From Chloroflexota bacterium (GTDB lineage: Bacteria; Chloroflexota; Anaerolineae; Aggregatilineales; Phototrophicaceae), in the NCBI GenBank assembly GCA_011523515.1, contig WTGO01000113.1, positions 1 through 64,000 of the forward strand: DNA of 64,000 nt. The letters are read 5' to 3'. Position 1 is the stretch's first letter; the number at the start of each line of letters is the position of its first letter. The notes under the pieces are model-generated. The model worked only from the letters and a program-made list of their open reading frames with translations, was not told the origin of the DNA and searched no databases. Below, in pieces: positions 26,530-35,764 of this stretch. The position numbers and the translations under genes are program-made.

Positions 26530-28083
26530 ATGACCGACGATCTGAAGCGAGGCGGCATTGCGGTCATCGACTACGGCTCGCAATATACGCAGCTGATCGC
26601 CCGCCGTATTCGCGAACTGGGCGTTTACTCAGAAGTTTATGGCCATGACGGCAGCGCCGATCACATTGATCGCCACGAACCGGCGGGCTACATTTTGTCG
26701 GGCGGTCCAAACAGCGTCTACGAGCCCGACGCGCCGCAACTGCCGCCTTTCATTCTGCAAGCGAATCGCCCCATTCTGGGAATTTGCTACGGCATGCAAC
26801 TGCTGACCGCCGCCCTTGGCGGTCGCGTCGCAGCGGCTCGCGAGCGCGAATATGGCCCGGCGCCAATCACGCACGAAACGCAGAGCCCCTTGCTGGACGG
26901 GCTGCAGCCGGAATTGCGAGTTTGGATGTCACACGGCGATCGCATTGAAGCGCTGCCGCCCGGCTTCAAGTCTCTGGCGCGCACCGCCAATTCGCCGCAC
27001 GCAGCCATAGGGGATATACGACGCAAGACATACGGCGTACAGTTTCATCCGGAAGTGCGGCACAGTCCGCAAGGCAACGCCATCCTGAGCAATTTCCTCT
27101 TCGCGATCTGCCGCTGCCGAGCAGCTTGGACCGCCGAAGCCTTCATCGATGACGCCGTTTACAGCGTTCGCGCGCAAGTCAAACACGAGCGCGTCTTACT
27201 GGCGCTGAGCGGCGGCGTAGACTCCGCAGTGACCGGCGCCCTGATTCACCGCGCCATTGGCGATCAGCTGACTTGCGTCTTCGTCGATCATGGCATGCTG
27301 CGTAAAGGCGAAGCCGAGCAAGTCGTTCGCGTCTTCCGTCAAGAACAAGGGATGAATGTCATCGCCGTGAATGCCGTTGAGACTTTCATGAGCGAGCTGG
27401 TTGGCGTGACGAAACCGGAAGCCAAGCGCAAGACGATCGGTAAACTCTTCATCGACACGTTTAGCCAAGAAGCGCGCCGCCTGCAGGGAATTCGTTATCT
27501 TGCACAAGGCACGATTTACCCCGATGTCATCGAGAGCGCCGCTGACAGCAATAGCGCCAAGACGATCAAATCGCATCATAATGTCGGCGGCCTGCCCGAT
27601 GATCTGCAATTTGATCTCATCGAACCCTTGCGTGACCTGTTTAAAGACGAAGTGCGCAAGATCGGCCTGGCGCTGGGACTATCGGAAGCGATTGTCTGGC
27701 GGCAACCGTTCCCCGGGCCCGGCTTGGCGATTCGCTGCCTGGGCGAGATTACCTGGTCGCGGCTGGAGAAACTGCGCGCGGCCGATGCGATCTATGTAGA
27801 CGCGCTGCGCGAAGCCGGCTTGCTGCGAGACGGCACCGCACAAAGTTTCGCTGTGCTGCTGCCGGTCAAAAGCGTCGGCGTGATGGGAGACAATCGCAGC
27901 TATGAGGAAGTGCTGGTGCTGCGCTCGGTCACTACCGACGACTTCATGACCGCCGATTGGGCGCGGCTGCCTTATGAATTGCTGGCGGAGGTGAGCGCGC
28001 GGATCGTAAACGAAGTCGCCGGCATCAACCGCGTCACCTACGACATCACCAGCAAGCCGCCCGGCACAATTGAGTGGGAATAG
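26530..28083 (+). CDS. guaA: GMP synthase (glutamine-hydrolysing)
   Basis: A 517-aa enzyme converting XMP to GMP. The class I amidotransferase domain has the Cys nucleophile in [10 protein letters not shown], the SGGPNSVY loop and the catalytic FHPEV. The synthetase domain carries the PP-loop [16 protein letters not shown] and the C-terminal dimerisation domain ending [15 protein letters not shown]. The ATG at 26530 is used rather than the GTG-type start at 26521. I saw no purine riboswitch upstream. The downstream RAM-domain gene follows after 72 bp. Confidence 0.97.
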   Translation: MTDDLKRGGIAVIDYGSQYTQLIARRIRELGVYSEVYGHDGSADHIDRHEPAGYILSGGPNSVYEPDAPQLPPFILQANRPILGICYGMQLLTAALGGRVAAAREREYGPAPITHETQSPLLDGLQPELRVWMSHGDRIEALPPGFKSLARTANSPHAAIGDIRRKTYGVQFHPEVRHSPQGNAILSNFLFAICRCRAAWTAEAFIDDAVYSVRAQVKHERVLLALSGGVDSAVTGALIHRAIGDQLTCVFVDHGMLRKGEAEQVVRVFRQEQGMNVIAVNAVETFMSELVGVTKPEAKRKTIGKLFIDTFSQEARRLQGIRYLAQGTIYPDVIESAADSNSAKTIKSHHNVGGLPDDLQFDLIEPLRDLFKDEVRKIGLALGLSEAIVWRQPFPGPGLAIRCLGEITWSRLEKLRAADAIYVDALREAGLLRDGTAQSFAVLLPVKSVGVMGDNRSYEEVLVLRSVTTDDFMTADWARLPYELLAEVSARIVNEVAGINRVTYDITSKPPGTIEWE

Positions 28084-28155
28084 CGCGCGCAAATTGCTTT
28101 GACGCTCGCGCTCGACTATAAATGGAGTAGAATCTGCCGCCCTCAAGGAGGAAAA

Positions 28156-28389
28156 ATGCCCGCCGCGTACGTATTAATCCATCTGAATATGTCTGTCGAT
28201 TTTGCGGATTCCCTGCGCGATATCCGGGCCATTGACGGGGTCCAGCGCGCCGACCTGGTTGTTGGGCCCGATGATTGCGTCGCCTATGTCGAGTCTGAAG
28301 ACATTACACAAATGATGAATACCATTCGCGCTATTCGCTCGGTCAATGGCGTCGGCAAAACTGATACCCGTTCAATCGCCGAGATGTAA
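28156..28389 (+). CDS. Stand-alone Lrp/AsnC ligand-binding (RAM) domain protein
   Basis: A 77-aa protein made only of the RAM/AsnC C-terminal ligand-binding fold (AAYVLIHLNMSVDFADSL, GVQRADLVVGPDDCVAYVES, TDTRSIAEM). The DNA-binding helix-turn-helix of full Lrp-family regulators is absent. The ATG at 28156 follows AAGGAGG with good spacing. Such stand-alone domains form oligomers and may sense amino acids; the role here is not known. Confidence 0.88.
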   Translation: MPAAYVLIHLNMSVDFADSLRDIRAIDGVQRADLVVGPDDCVAYVESEDITQMMNTIRAIRSVNGVGKTDTRSIAEM

Positions 28390-28393
28390 GCGC

Positions 28394-28810
28394 GTGGTCT
28401 TCGCGCGGCCCATCTCAAAACGATTCGCGGCCTTCTGCTGCGTAATCTTGACCGCTTGCGCGCCCTTGGCGCCTGCCTCCGTCCCGCCCCAGCTTTCGCA
28501 TACGCCTGGGGCGTATGTCGCAATCACGGAGGGCCATTTCAATGCCGGCAGCTTTCAATTCGATTACCCATCCTCGTGGCGACTGATTAAACACGGCGCC
28601 GCAAGCGACGAGGGCATGCACCTAATTCTTAAGGCGCCATCCGGTGGCGAAGTGTCAATCCGGGTGGTCGAGACGGAATCCGACGTAGACGGTGAATTCA
28701 TAAGGCTTGCCAAGGGTGTCTTGCTGCTGGCTACCGTCAGCGCCGCCGACGACTCCGCTTCAGATCTGGCCGCGATGTCTGACCGGATTATCCGCTCCAT
28801 CCGCAGTTGA
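28394..28810 (+). CDS. Small lipoprotein of unknown function
   Basis: A 138-aa protein from the GTG at 28394, with a lipoprotein signal (RFAAFCCVILTACAPLAP, lipobox ILTAC). The mature part starts FDYPSSWRLIKHG and is similar in layout to the lipoprotein at 23506-24102. It begins 4 bp after the RAM-domain gene and is probably co-transcribed with it. Function unknown. Confidence 0.75.
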   Translation: MVFARPISKRFAAFCCVILTACAPLAPASVPPQLSHTPGAYVAITEGHFNAGSFQFDYPSSWRLIKHGAASDEGMHLILKAPSGGEVSIRVVETESDVDGEFIRLAKGVLLLATVSAADDSASDLAAMSDRIIRSIRS

Positions 28811-29362
28811 AATATCAAGACCAACCCTAAACCTGCCAGACCTTCAGAGCGAAACAGCGTATTTTCGCCGACAAGCAATTGGCGCTCTGTGAAACAGTAC
28901 GGTCTCGAAGCTCGCGCTAATGCCTTCAACCTGCGCAAGCGAGACGCAGGCCTCGACAGCAGTGAAGCTGCCGTTAAGTTAGATTGAAGCTTGCAATGTA
29001 TGAACAAACATGACAGAATCGGAGTTCGTTTCGGACTCTGTCCTTAAGATGAGCTCAACAGATTTGCAAAATGGTTTCAAACTTTTGCTTAACAATCCTA
29101 AACTAGATTGCCCAAAACTGAGACTCTGCATAGATTTCTTCACAATCTTGAGTGCGCCGCAGGGCGTTGCAAATAGAAATCCTGCCCCAATTGCAAAGAA
29201 TCTAGTCGCTTGGTTATTGCAATATTGGTAATTCTTGTTATAAAGTGTGTTGCAGATAGAATTATAAAGTGGCGTCGTCATATCATTCTTTTCATAATTC
29301 AATCGGTCGCCCCTCGTCTCAAATGTTATATGATTATCTAATGATCTCGGGAGCAAGTCGCA
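28811..29362. other. Gene-poor AT-rich island upstream of a response regulator
   Basis: A 552-bp gap. From about 28980 the GC content drops (about one third in 29041-29100) against about 60% elsewhere. Open frames on both strands (28979-29356 minus, 29010-29231 plus) overlap each other and look like chance. A direct repeat of TTATAAAGTG lies at 29238-29247 and 29262-29271, 24 bases apart. Read as regulatory sequence or imported DNA. Confidence 0.6.
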
Positions 29363-30049
29363 ATGTCTGAGAAAATTCTTGTCATAGATGACGACAAACC
29401 GACCGTAGAATATGTTTCCGGTGTACTCAAAAGGCGCGGTTTCGAAGTTGTCGAGGCCTACTGCGCGCAGGGCGGTTTGCGTCAGGCATACAGCAATCAG
29501 CCCGACCTGGTCCTGCTTGATGTAGATTTGCCGGACAAAGACGGCTGGGAAATGTGCCGGCAGCTGCGCGAAATGTCAGACATGCCGATCATCTTCTTGA
29601 GCGCCAGACGCGACAAAGGCGATATCATCAAAGGCTTGGACATCGGCGCCGATGACTACGTCACTAAACCCTGGGATGACGACGAACTAATTGCGCGCAT
29701 ACATGCTCGTCTTAGGCGCTCCCCGCGCACAAATCTCAGCGAGGAGCTGGTATTCAATCAGGGCGATTTTCGCATTAACTTTATGAATCGCGAGGTATGG
29801 ATCCGCAAGAGTCTCAAACACTTGACGCCAAAGGAGTTCAACTTGCTGGCCGTCCTCGTACGCAACGCCGGCCGTGTAGTGACGCGAACGGAACTGGTTA
29901 CGGAAGCCTGGGGCGATGAATACAGCGATGCCATTGACAGCCTAAAACTCTACATTCATTACTTGCGCCAAAAGATCGAGACGAATCCACAGCAGCCGGA
30001 ATACATTCTGACTTCGCGCGGCGTGGGCTACCGATTTATTAAGCGGTGA
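29363..30049 (+). CDS. OmpR/PhoB-family response regulator, orphan
   Basis: A 228-aa regulator with an N-terminal receiver domain (ILVIDDDKPTVEYV; phospho-acceptor Asp in LVLLDVDLPDKDGWEM; Lys in DYVTKPWDDDELIARI) and a C-terminal winged helix (LTPKEFNLLAVLVRNAGRV, ILTSRGVGYRFIKR). No histidine kinase gene lies nearby, so its partner is elsewhere. The AT-rich island directly upstream, with a TTATAAAGTG direct repeat, could hold its own promoter or binding sites; this is inference. Confidence 0.96.
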   Translation: MSEKILVIDDDKPTVEYVSGVLKRRGFEVVEAYCAQGGLRQAYSNQPDLVLLDVDLPDKDGWEMCRQLREMSDMPIIFLSARRDKGDIIKGLDIGADDYVTKPWDDDELIARIHARLRRSPRTNLSEELVFNQGDFRINFMNREVWIRKSLKHLTPKEFNLLAVLVRNAGRVVTRTELVTEAWGDEYSDAIDSLKLYIHYLRQKIETNPQQPEYILTSRGVGYRFIKR

Positions 30050-30058
30050 CGCCACCTG

Positions 30059-31174
30059 TCACAGCAATGACTTCAAGAGCGCGTCGGTTTCTCCTGCCAT
30101 TCTGCGAAAGCTGAATCGCGCCAGCCCGTGGTGGCAATTCGCCGCATATTCATCACGCCGCTCCATCAGCTGCTGGATTCCCCGGCGCAGCGCCGCTAGA
30201 TCGACATGGGGGACCAGCACCCCGTTCACGCCATGGCTGACGATCTCGCTATTGCCGCCCGCCTCGCTCGCCAGGACGGGCGTTCCCAAGTGCAGGCTCT
30301 CCAAAAGCGTATGGGACAAACCCTCGTATCCGCTATACAGCGCCAGTCCGTCGGCGGCGACCATCAAACGGTGCACCGCGTTCGCAGTCAGCTGACCAGT
30401 GAATATCACCCGATCGCGCAGCGGCTGCGCCAATTCCTCCAGCCTGCAGCGATCGGACCCGTCACCCGCCACAATCAATCGTATATCAGGCATGGCGCTG
30501 ATCGCCGCGATGAGATGGTCGATGCCTTTCCACGACTGCAGACGCGCCACGCTGATCAAGGTCGGCTGATCCGGCCATCCCAGCTCGGCGCGGATATCCG
30601 CCCGCCTCTGGCTCGGCAAGGTTGGAGGCGACAACGCATTATAAATCACGTGTATTTTGGCCGGGTCGATACCCCAAGAATTCACCAGTTGCTTCAAATA
30701 CTTGCTCGGCACGATCACAGCGTCCATGGCGCGGATCTGCCGTGTGCGCGCCTGCCGCTGCCAGCGAACTCGCGCATCGCCCGGGAAGTGTTGAAACGCG
30801 TCGATGCCGATCTCGGGCGGAATCCAGCCCTTGCGTACGCAGCGCTCCCAGGCCTGGTCGCCAACGATCTTGATGACGCGCGGCAGTCTCCTCTGGCCCC
30901 GCAGCGGCAGATCAATCGTCTGAGCGAAAACCAGATCGGCCCAATGGATATGACGCCGGGCTGCAAGCGCGTAGCGAGCGTAGCGTAGCAGGAAACGTTG
31001 ACGTTTTATTCGTGTTACCGGGTAGGAATACACGTGGGAGTTATCGCTGCCATAGGTTAGAATGCGCAGGTCCCAGCCGAATGCCTGCAGAGCCGGCAGA
31101 ATCGACTTGAGGTAAGTCGCCGGTCCGCCCGGCTCGGGGTGGAAGATCCCGCTCGCCACGAATAATTTGGGCAC
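30059..31174 (-). CDS. Glycosyltransferase family 4
   Basis: A 371-aa GT-B fold enzyme. The N-terminal domain begins PKLFVASGIFHPEPGGPATY, and the C-terminal nucleotide-sugar domain has VARLQSWKGIDHL, VAGDGSDRCRLEEL and the EX7E motif in YSGYEGLSHTLLESL. It retains the glycine-rich GGPATY acceptor loop. The sugar and acceptor are unknown. It follows the methyltransferase gene by 12 bp on the same strand, suggesting glycan modification by the pair, and converges on the response regulator with a 9-bp gap. Confidence 0.92.
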   Translation of the reverse strand: MPKLFVASGIFHPEPGGPATYLKSILPALQAFGWDLRILTYGSDNSHVYSYPVTRIKRQRFLLRYARYALAARRHIHWADLVFAQTIDLPLRGQRRLPRVIKIVGDQAWERCVRKGWIPPEIGIDAFQHFPGDARVRWQRQARTRQIRAMDAVIVPSKYLKQLVNSWGIDPAKIHVIYNALSPPTLPSQRRADIRAELGWPDQPTLISVARLQSWKGIDHLIAAISAMPDIRLIVAGDGSDRCRLEELAQPLRDRVIFTGQLTANAVHRLMVAADGLALYSGYEGLSHTLLESLHLGTPVLASEAGGNSEIVSHGVNGVLVPHVDLAALRRGIQQLMERRDEYAANCHHGLARFSFRRMAGETDALLKSLL

Positions 31175-31186
31175 AGCATGCTCCCG

Positions 31187-31972
31187 CTATTTTGCGCGCC
31201 CGCGAATGATGATATGCCGATTGACAAAGGTGGCGGATTCCGCGCCCCAATTGTTTGGATCCATCCAGCCCCGCCCTGCCGCCGGCGCCCCGCGCATCAA
31301 CTGAATCAGCCTCGCAATCGTGGCGTCGTCATTGCCTTGACGCCGCGCCCAGGGCAGGAACTGATGTCGCTTGATGTATTGCTCGCAATGTTCAACCTCG
31401 ATGCCGGCCGTGGCGCACATGGCCCTCCATTCGGCCTCATTAAAGGCGCGATTGTGGCTGGGATCACGCAGGCGCTCAAAAGCATCCACGAAGCGCGCCG
31501 ACTTGTCATCGTCGGGCAGCAATTGATCTTGCAGCATCAGGACAGCGCCCGGCTTAAGCACTCGGGCGCATTCGCGCAAGAAACGCTTTGCATCCGGAAA
31601 ATGGTGCGGCGCAATGCGACAGGTCACCAGATCGAAGCGCTCGGTTTCAAAGGGCAAGTCTTCCGCATCCGCTACCTGGAAGGACACGTTGGCTGCGCCT
31701 TTGTCGTCTACGATATGGCGGCGCGCGCTTTCCAGCATACGCGGGGTGAGATCGCTGGCGATGACATGCGCTACATAGGGCGCAAACTTAAGCGCGGTGT
31801 GCCCGCCGCCAGTGGCAATATCCAGCGCATGCCAGTGCGCCTTTGGCTGTGCGATGGCTATCAGACGGTCCAGATCGCTGCCTTTGGCGTGGGTCTCGCT
31901 TGTGACATAGCCATCGGCAAATTGTGTATAGCGGGCCTGCGAAAGCGCTTTCGAGTCATGCGCACCGCTCAT
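31187..31972 (-). CDS. Class I SAM-dependent methyltransferase
   Basis: A 261-aa methyltransferase. The SAM motif reads ALDIATGGGHTALKFAPYV, followed by VIASDLTPRML and VADAEDLPFETERFDLVTCR, with motif III RVLKPGAVLMLQDQLL. It resembles UbiE/Methyltransf_11 enzymes. The substrate is unknown. It is probably co-transcribed with the GT4 gene downstream. Confidence 0.9.
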   Translation of the reverse strand: MSGAHDSKALSQARYTQFADGYVTSETHAKGSDLDRLIAIAQPKAHWHALDIATGGGHTALKFAPYVAHVIASDLTPRMLESARRHIVDDKGAANVSFQVADAEDLPFETERFDLVTCRIAPHHFPDAKRFLRECARVLKPGAVLMLQDQLLPDDDKSARFVDAFERLRDPSHNRAFNEAEWRAMCATAGIEVEHCEQYIKRHQFLPWARRQGNDDATIARLIQLMRGAPAAGRGWMDPNNWGAESATFVNRHIIIRGRAK

Positions 31973-32191
31973 TCAATATCCTCCAACTTTGTACCCATCG
32001 CCGACATCTTTCCGCGGAAAAATAATGCGGCTCTGTAACTGAGCATGGTCTTAATCTTACCCGACTCTCGCTGAATCAACAGCCTGTCCTCGCCAGTCAG
32101 ATTAGGCGGTTTCCCTGATTTTCGCGCGCTAAGCTGTTAGAATGGCTGCCGTAGATAACGCCAATAACTGATTTTCAAGGATCCGATCCCC

Positions 32192-34147
32192 ATGACTAGA
32201 ACCATTCAGCCAGATGATCTGCTTCGGCTGCATTTCCTTAACGGCGCCGCGCTGTCGCCGGATGCTTCCAAAGTCATTTACACCGTCAACAAGATCAATG
32301 CGGATGATGAGAAGGAATACAGCACCATGGTACTGCTGGACCTGACCACGAGCGATTCGCGGCAAATGACTAGCGGTCGCTCCGTCGATGCCGGCGCGCG
32401 TTGGTCGCCGGATGGCGGATCAATCGCCTTTGTGTCGGATCGCGAGGGCAAGCCGCAGCTGCATCTCCTGCCGGTGGACGGCGGCGAAGCGCGGCGGCTG
32501 ACCTGCTTCCGACGCGGCATCGGCGGGAATCTGGCTTGGTCGCCTGACGGGAGCAAAATCGCGTTCTGCGCCAAACCCGATACCGAAACGCCAGACCTGT
32601 CCACCGAACCTTACCGCGTTAATCGCACGGTCTACCGCTTTGATGCCATCGGCTACCTCGATGATGAGGTCAAAGATATCTACGTCCTCGATCTGGCCTC
32701 GGGTGATACCACGCGGCTGACAGACGATCGCAACCATAACAGCAACTTGCGCTGGTCGCCCGATGGGCGCAGCCTGCTCTACGACGCCAACATGGGAACC
32801 GATGCCGCGCGCGCCATGATTCCCGATCTAATGTCGGTCGATCTTGACGGCAAGCAATCCACCGTGCTTACAGGTTGGGCCAATATAGAGAGCGCCAGCT
32901 TCATGCCCGACGGGACGCGAATCGTCTTCGTTGGCCGCCCCGACGACGGCAAACCGATCGGCACGAAATCGGATTTGCATGTGCTCGATCTGTCTTCCGG
33001 CGACATCGTTTGTCGCACGGGCGGGCTCGATGTCGGCGTCGGCGGGCGCATCATGCTGGATATGCCGGTTGCCGCGCTCAGTATGACCAACGTCATGATT
33101 TCCGCCGACGGCAGCACGGCCTGCGCCACCGTACAGCGCGGCGGAACCGACCATGTATATCGCGTCGCGCTAAGCGGTGAGGAAGCATTCGAGCCGGTGA
33201 CCACTGGTGACGGGGTCGATTTCCCGCTGGGCATGCGCGGCGACCAATTGCTATATGCGCGCACCACGCTTAACTCTCCGCCTGATTTGCACCTGGCCGA
33301 CCTCGCCAGCGGCGCCTCCCGACAGCTGACGCAGCTCAACGCCGACCTTTTAGGCGCAATTGACATGCCGCGGACGCAGCACCTAAATTGGCGCAGCGTC
33401 GACGGCGTCAAGGTCGAAGGCTGGTACATGACACCGTTCACGGGCGAAGCACCCTACCCTACGATCTTGTACATCCACGGTGGTCCGCATCTGGCCTACG
33501 GCTTCGGCTTTCATTTCGATTTTCAAATGCTGGCCGGAGCCGGCTACGGCGTGCTATTCCTCAACCATCGCGCATCCACCGGATATGGTGACGGCTTTTC
33601 GACCGCCATCAAGGGCGATTGGGGCAATCTGGACTACAACGATCTCATGAGCGGCGTCGATCACGCTATCGAACTGGGCTTGGCCGATGCCGATCGGCTG
33701 GGCGTCTGCGGCTTATCGGGCGGCGGCAACTTGTCGTGCTGGATCATCGGCCAGACCACGCGCTTCAAAGCGGCGATTCCGCAAAATCCCGTGACCAATT
33801 GGCGCAGCTTCTACGGCACCAGCGACATCGGCATCTATTTCGGCGTTGAACAAATGGGCGGCCATCCGCACGAGATTCCCGAAATCTACGAAAAATGCTC
33901 TCCGATTACTTATGCGCACCGCTGCACCACGCCCACTCTCATGGTGCAGAGCGAATGGGATTGGCGCTGCCCGGCCGAGCAGGGAGAGCAATTCTATACC
34001 GTGCTCAAAGCCAACGACTGCATCGTAGAAATGCTGCGGCAGCCCGGCGGTTATCATGGCGCTTCGATCAGCGGCGCGGTCAATTTGCGGCGCGCGCACA
34101 ACGAGGCCATGCTCGATTGGTTCGGCCGCTACGTGCTGGATGCTTGA
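32192..34147 (+). CDS. S9 family peptidase (prolyl oligopeptidase/acylaminoacyl peptidase type)
   Basis: A 651-aa serine peptidase. The N-terminal about 380 residues contain WD40-like/TolB-type beta-propeller repeats (LAWSPDGSKIAFC, LRWSPDGRSLLYD). The C-terminal alpha/beta-hydrolase domain (ILYIHGGPHLAYGFGFHFD, NHRASTGYGDGFSTAI) carries the likely triad Ser509 (GLSGGGNLS), Asp590 (SEWDWRCP) and His622 (GGYHGASIS). No signal peptide was seen, so it is probably cytosolic. It converges on the DUF309 gene with a 19-bp overlap. Confidence 0.93.
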   Translation: MTRTIQPDDLLRLHFLNGAALSPDASKVIYTVNKINADDEKEYSTMVLLDLTTSDSRQMTSGRSVDAGARWSPDGGSIAFVSDREGKPQLHLLPVDGGEARRLTCFRRGIGGNLAWSPDGSKIAFCAKPDTETPDLSTEPYRVNRTVYRFDAIGYLDDEVKDIYVLDLASGDTTRLTDDRNHNSNLRWSPDGRSLLYDANMGTDAARAMIPDLMSVDLDGKQSTVLTGWANIESASFMPDGTRIVFVGRPDDGKPIGTKSDLHVLDLSSGDIVCRTGGLDVGVGGRIMLDMPVAALSMTNVMISADGSTACATVQRGGTDHVYRVALSGEEAFEPVTTGDGVDFPLGMRGDQLLYARTTLNSPPDLHLADLASGASRQLTQLNADLLGAIDMPRTQHLNWRSVDGVKVEGWYMTPFTGEAPYPTILYIHGGPHLAYGFGFHFDFQMLAGAGYGVLFLNHRASTGYGDGFSTAIKGDWGNLDYNDLMSGVDHAIELGLADADRLGVCGLSGGGNLSCWIIGQTTRFKAAIPQNPVTNWRSFYGTSDIGIYFGVEQMGGHPHEIPEIYEKCSPITYAHRCTTPTLMVQSEWDWRCPAEQGEQFYTVLKANDCIVEMLRQPGGYHGASISGAVNLRRAHNEAMLDWFGRYVLDA

Positions 34148-34944
34148 GGCGGCCGCCGGCGCAGGCCTTTGAGCAAGCCGCGGTCCAGCTCGGCCAGACC
34201 ATCCGGTCCCAGTCGCTGCAATTCAGCCCGCACGCGGTAGGAATCACGGCGCAGCTGCGCCACATCAATGCCTTGGCAGACATCCGGCAGCAGATAGAGC
34301 CACTGTACACTTCGCTGCAGCATTTTCAGCGCGCCACGATAATTGCCGCGCTCAATCTGATAATAGGCCACCCCGACCTGCAGGATGGCGCGATATAGAT
34401 CCCGCACCGGCCCGGCAGTCTCGTTCCACTGCGCCTCGAAGAGGTCATGCTGACGGTAGAATTCGCCCCGGTTAAATGCCAGCAAACCCTGCGCTGCCAG
34501 CGCCGGCAGCTCGTCGCGGCACTCGCATGACAGCCGCGCCAAGGTATCGGCATCGGGCACGCGCGCGAAATCAGCCACGATATCGGTTATCTGCGCGTCG
34601 AGATCACTCCAACTCAGCGCCAAGTCGGCGCCGTGGATGAGTGCTTCCGCCCGCGTTTGGCCCTCGTCACTCACGACACACAAGGGAATGCGCCGCGTCG
34701 CCGCATTGTTTTTGCAGGCCAGCGTAAGCGACCGCCAGGACTCGGCGCCGCCATCAATGAATGCCATGGCCGCACGTCGGTTGATCAAACTGTCCACAAC
34801 TTTTTGCGCAATTGTATGCAATACTGTATCGTATCCAGAGATTGTGATAGGCTGCTGTCGCGCAAAGGCATCGCCGTTTCCGATGAAGAATATCGCTGCT
34901 TGATTTTCGGGCATGTACGTCGAAGCGTCAGACAACGGTGTCAT
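34129..34944 (-). CDS. Receiver-like domain fused to a DUF309 domain
   Basis: A 271-aa protein. Residues about 12-130 resemble a response-regulator receiver fold (AAIFFIGNGDAFARQ, AAMAFIDGGAESWRSLTLA, HGADLALSWSDLDAQI). The strand that would carry the phospho-acceptor reads AAMAFIDGGAE, so phosphorylation is uncertain. Residues about 150-245 form a DUF309 helical domain with the family motif HDLFEAQWNETAG and YRAILQVGVAYYQIERG. Its function is unknown. It overlaps the convergent S9 peptidase gene by 19 bp. Confidence 0.8.
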   Translation of the reverse strand: MTPLSDASTYMPENQAAIFFIGNGDAFARQQPITISGYDTVLHTIAQKVVDSLINRRAAMAFIDGGAESWRSLTLACKNNAATRRIPLCVVSDEGQTRAEALIHGADLALSWSDLDAQITDIVADFARVPDADTLARLSCECRDELPALAAQGLLAFNRGEFYRQHDLFEAQWNETAGPVRDLYRAILQVGVAYYQIERGNYRGALKMLQRSVQWLYLLPDVCQGIDVAQLRRDSYRVRAELQRLGPDGLAELDRGLLKGLRRRPPQASST

Positions 34945-35055
34945 GAGAAGGCCTAGTAGCGCCGATTTATCGAACGCTCATCGTCAGTCAAGTTCACTTT
35001 CGCGTTCAATTCCGGATGTTTGCTCATTTTTCTACGGGTTCACAGTCTAATTCGC

Positions 35056-35085
35056 TTGACAGCCGCCACGATAGACTTATATAAT
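35056..35085 (+). promoter_or_regulatory. Consensus sigma-70 promoter
   Basis: A perfect TTGACA (35056-35061) and a perfect TATAAT (35080-35085) are separated by an 18-base spacer, upstream of the DUF177 gene and the sigma factor gene. It is the strongest promoter match seen in the window. Confidence 0.85.
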
Positions 35086-35158
35086 CCTAAGGATATAGAT
35101 TATCTATACATCATACATGTTGCTGAACCGCCTAACAACTAAGAGGAGCGGCGATAGT

Positions 35159-35698
35159 ATGCTGGCTTGCGGCTACCTCAAAAAGCGACTCCTCCGCATT
35201 CAAGCGGGCTACCTGCTGTCGGAAGGTCCCGGCAACTCTAGAGACGTCCCTATTACTTTTTCGCAGCGGGTTCAAGTCGATGATGATTTGTACTTGGATG
35301 CCTTGCAGGGCAAGCTCGTCTTGACCCGTACCAAAGAGGGCATCCTGGCGCAGGGTAAATTATATGTCGCCCACTCCCGTCAATGCGACCGCTGCCTGGA
35401 CGCGTTCATCCACCGCTTTGAGCTGGATGTCGCGGAGCTTTACACCGTAGGTTTGGACGTCAATAGAAGCGTATTCTACATAGATAGCGACGGCGAAATC
35501 GACCTTGCCCCGCTGCTGCGGGAGGAGGTGCTCATTGAAGAGAGCTATCGGGCGGTATGTAAGGAGGGCTGTCGCGGTTTGAGCGCGAACAGCGGAAACA
35601 ATCTAAATGAAACGGGTGAATCAGCGGAACTGCCCGAAGCGGAAGAGGGCCCCGCGATTGATCCACGATTGGTAGTATTGAAGCAATTACTATCGTAG
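35159..35698 (+). CDS. DUF177 (YceD-like) family protein with a changed cysteine motif
   Basis: A 179-aa protein. The family core is present: VTFSQRV-like start, the first CxxC (HSRQCDRCLDAFIHRFEL) and IDLAPLLREEVLIEESY. In DUF177 proteins the second pair sits in a CxxxCxGLCxxCGxNLN region; here CKEGCRGLSANSGNNLN has Ser at both positions of the LCxxCG part. The ATG at 35159 is preferred; the frame opens at 35117. DUF177 genes normally precede rpmF, but here a sigma factor gene follows after 66 bp. Confidence 0.85.
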   Translation: MLACGYLKKRLLRIQAGYLLSEGPGNSRDVPITFSQRVQVDDDLYLDALQGKLVLTRTKEGILAQGKLYVAHSRQCDRCLDAFIHRFELDVAELYTVGLDVNRSVFYIDSDGEIDLAPLLREEVLIEESYRAVCKEGCRGLSANSGNNLNETGESAELPEAEEGPAIDPRLVVLKQLLS

Positions 35699-35764
35699 CC
35701 ATATGCCAATGGATGCGCGCTATACATGGGGTGTTGGCGCATCTTGCATGCAAGGAGTGTTGCA

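Noticed and set aside
28979-29356. Open frames on both strands in the AT-rich island (minus 124 aa, plus 73 aa).
   Set aside because: They overlap each other, lack a good ribosome site, and the composition is low-complexity with no recognisable motif.
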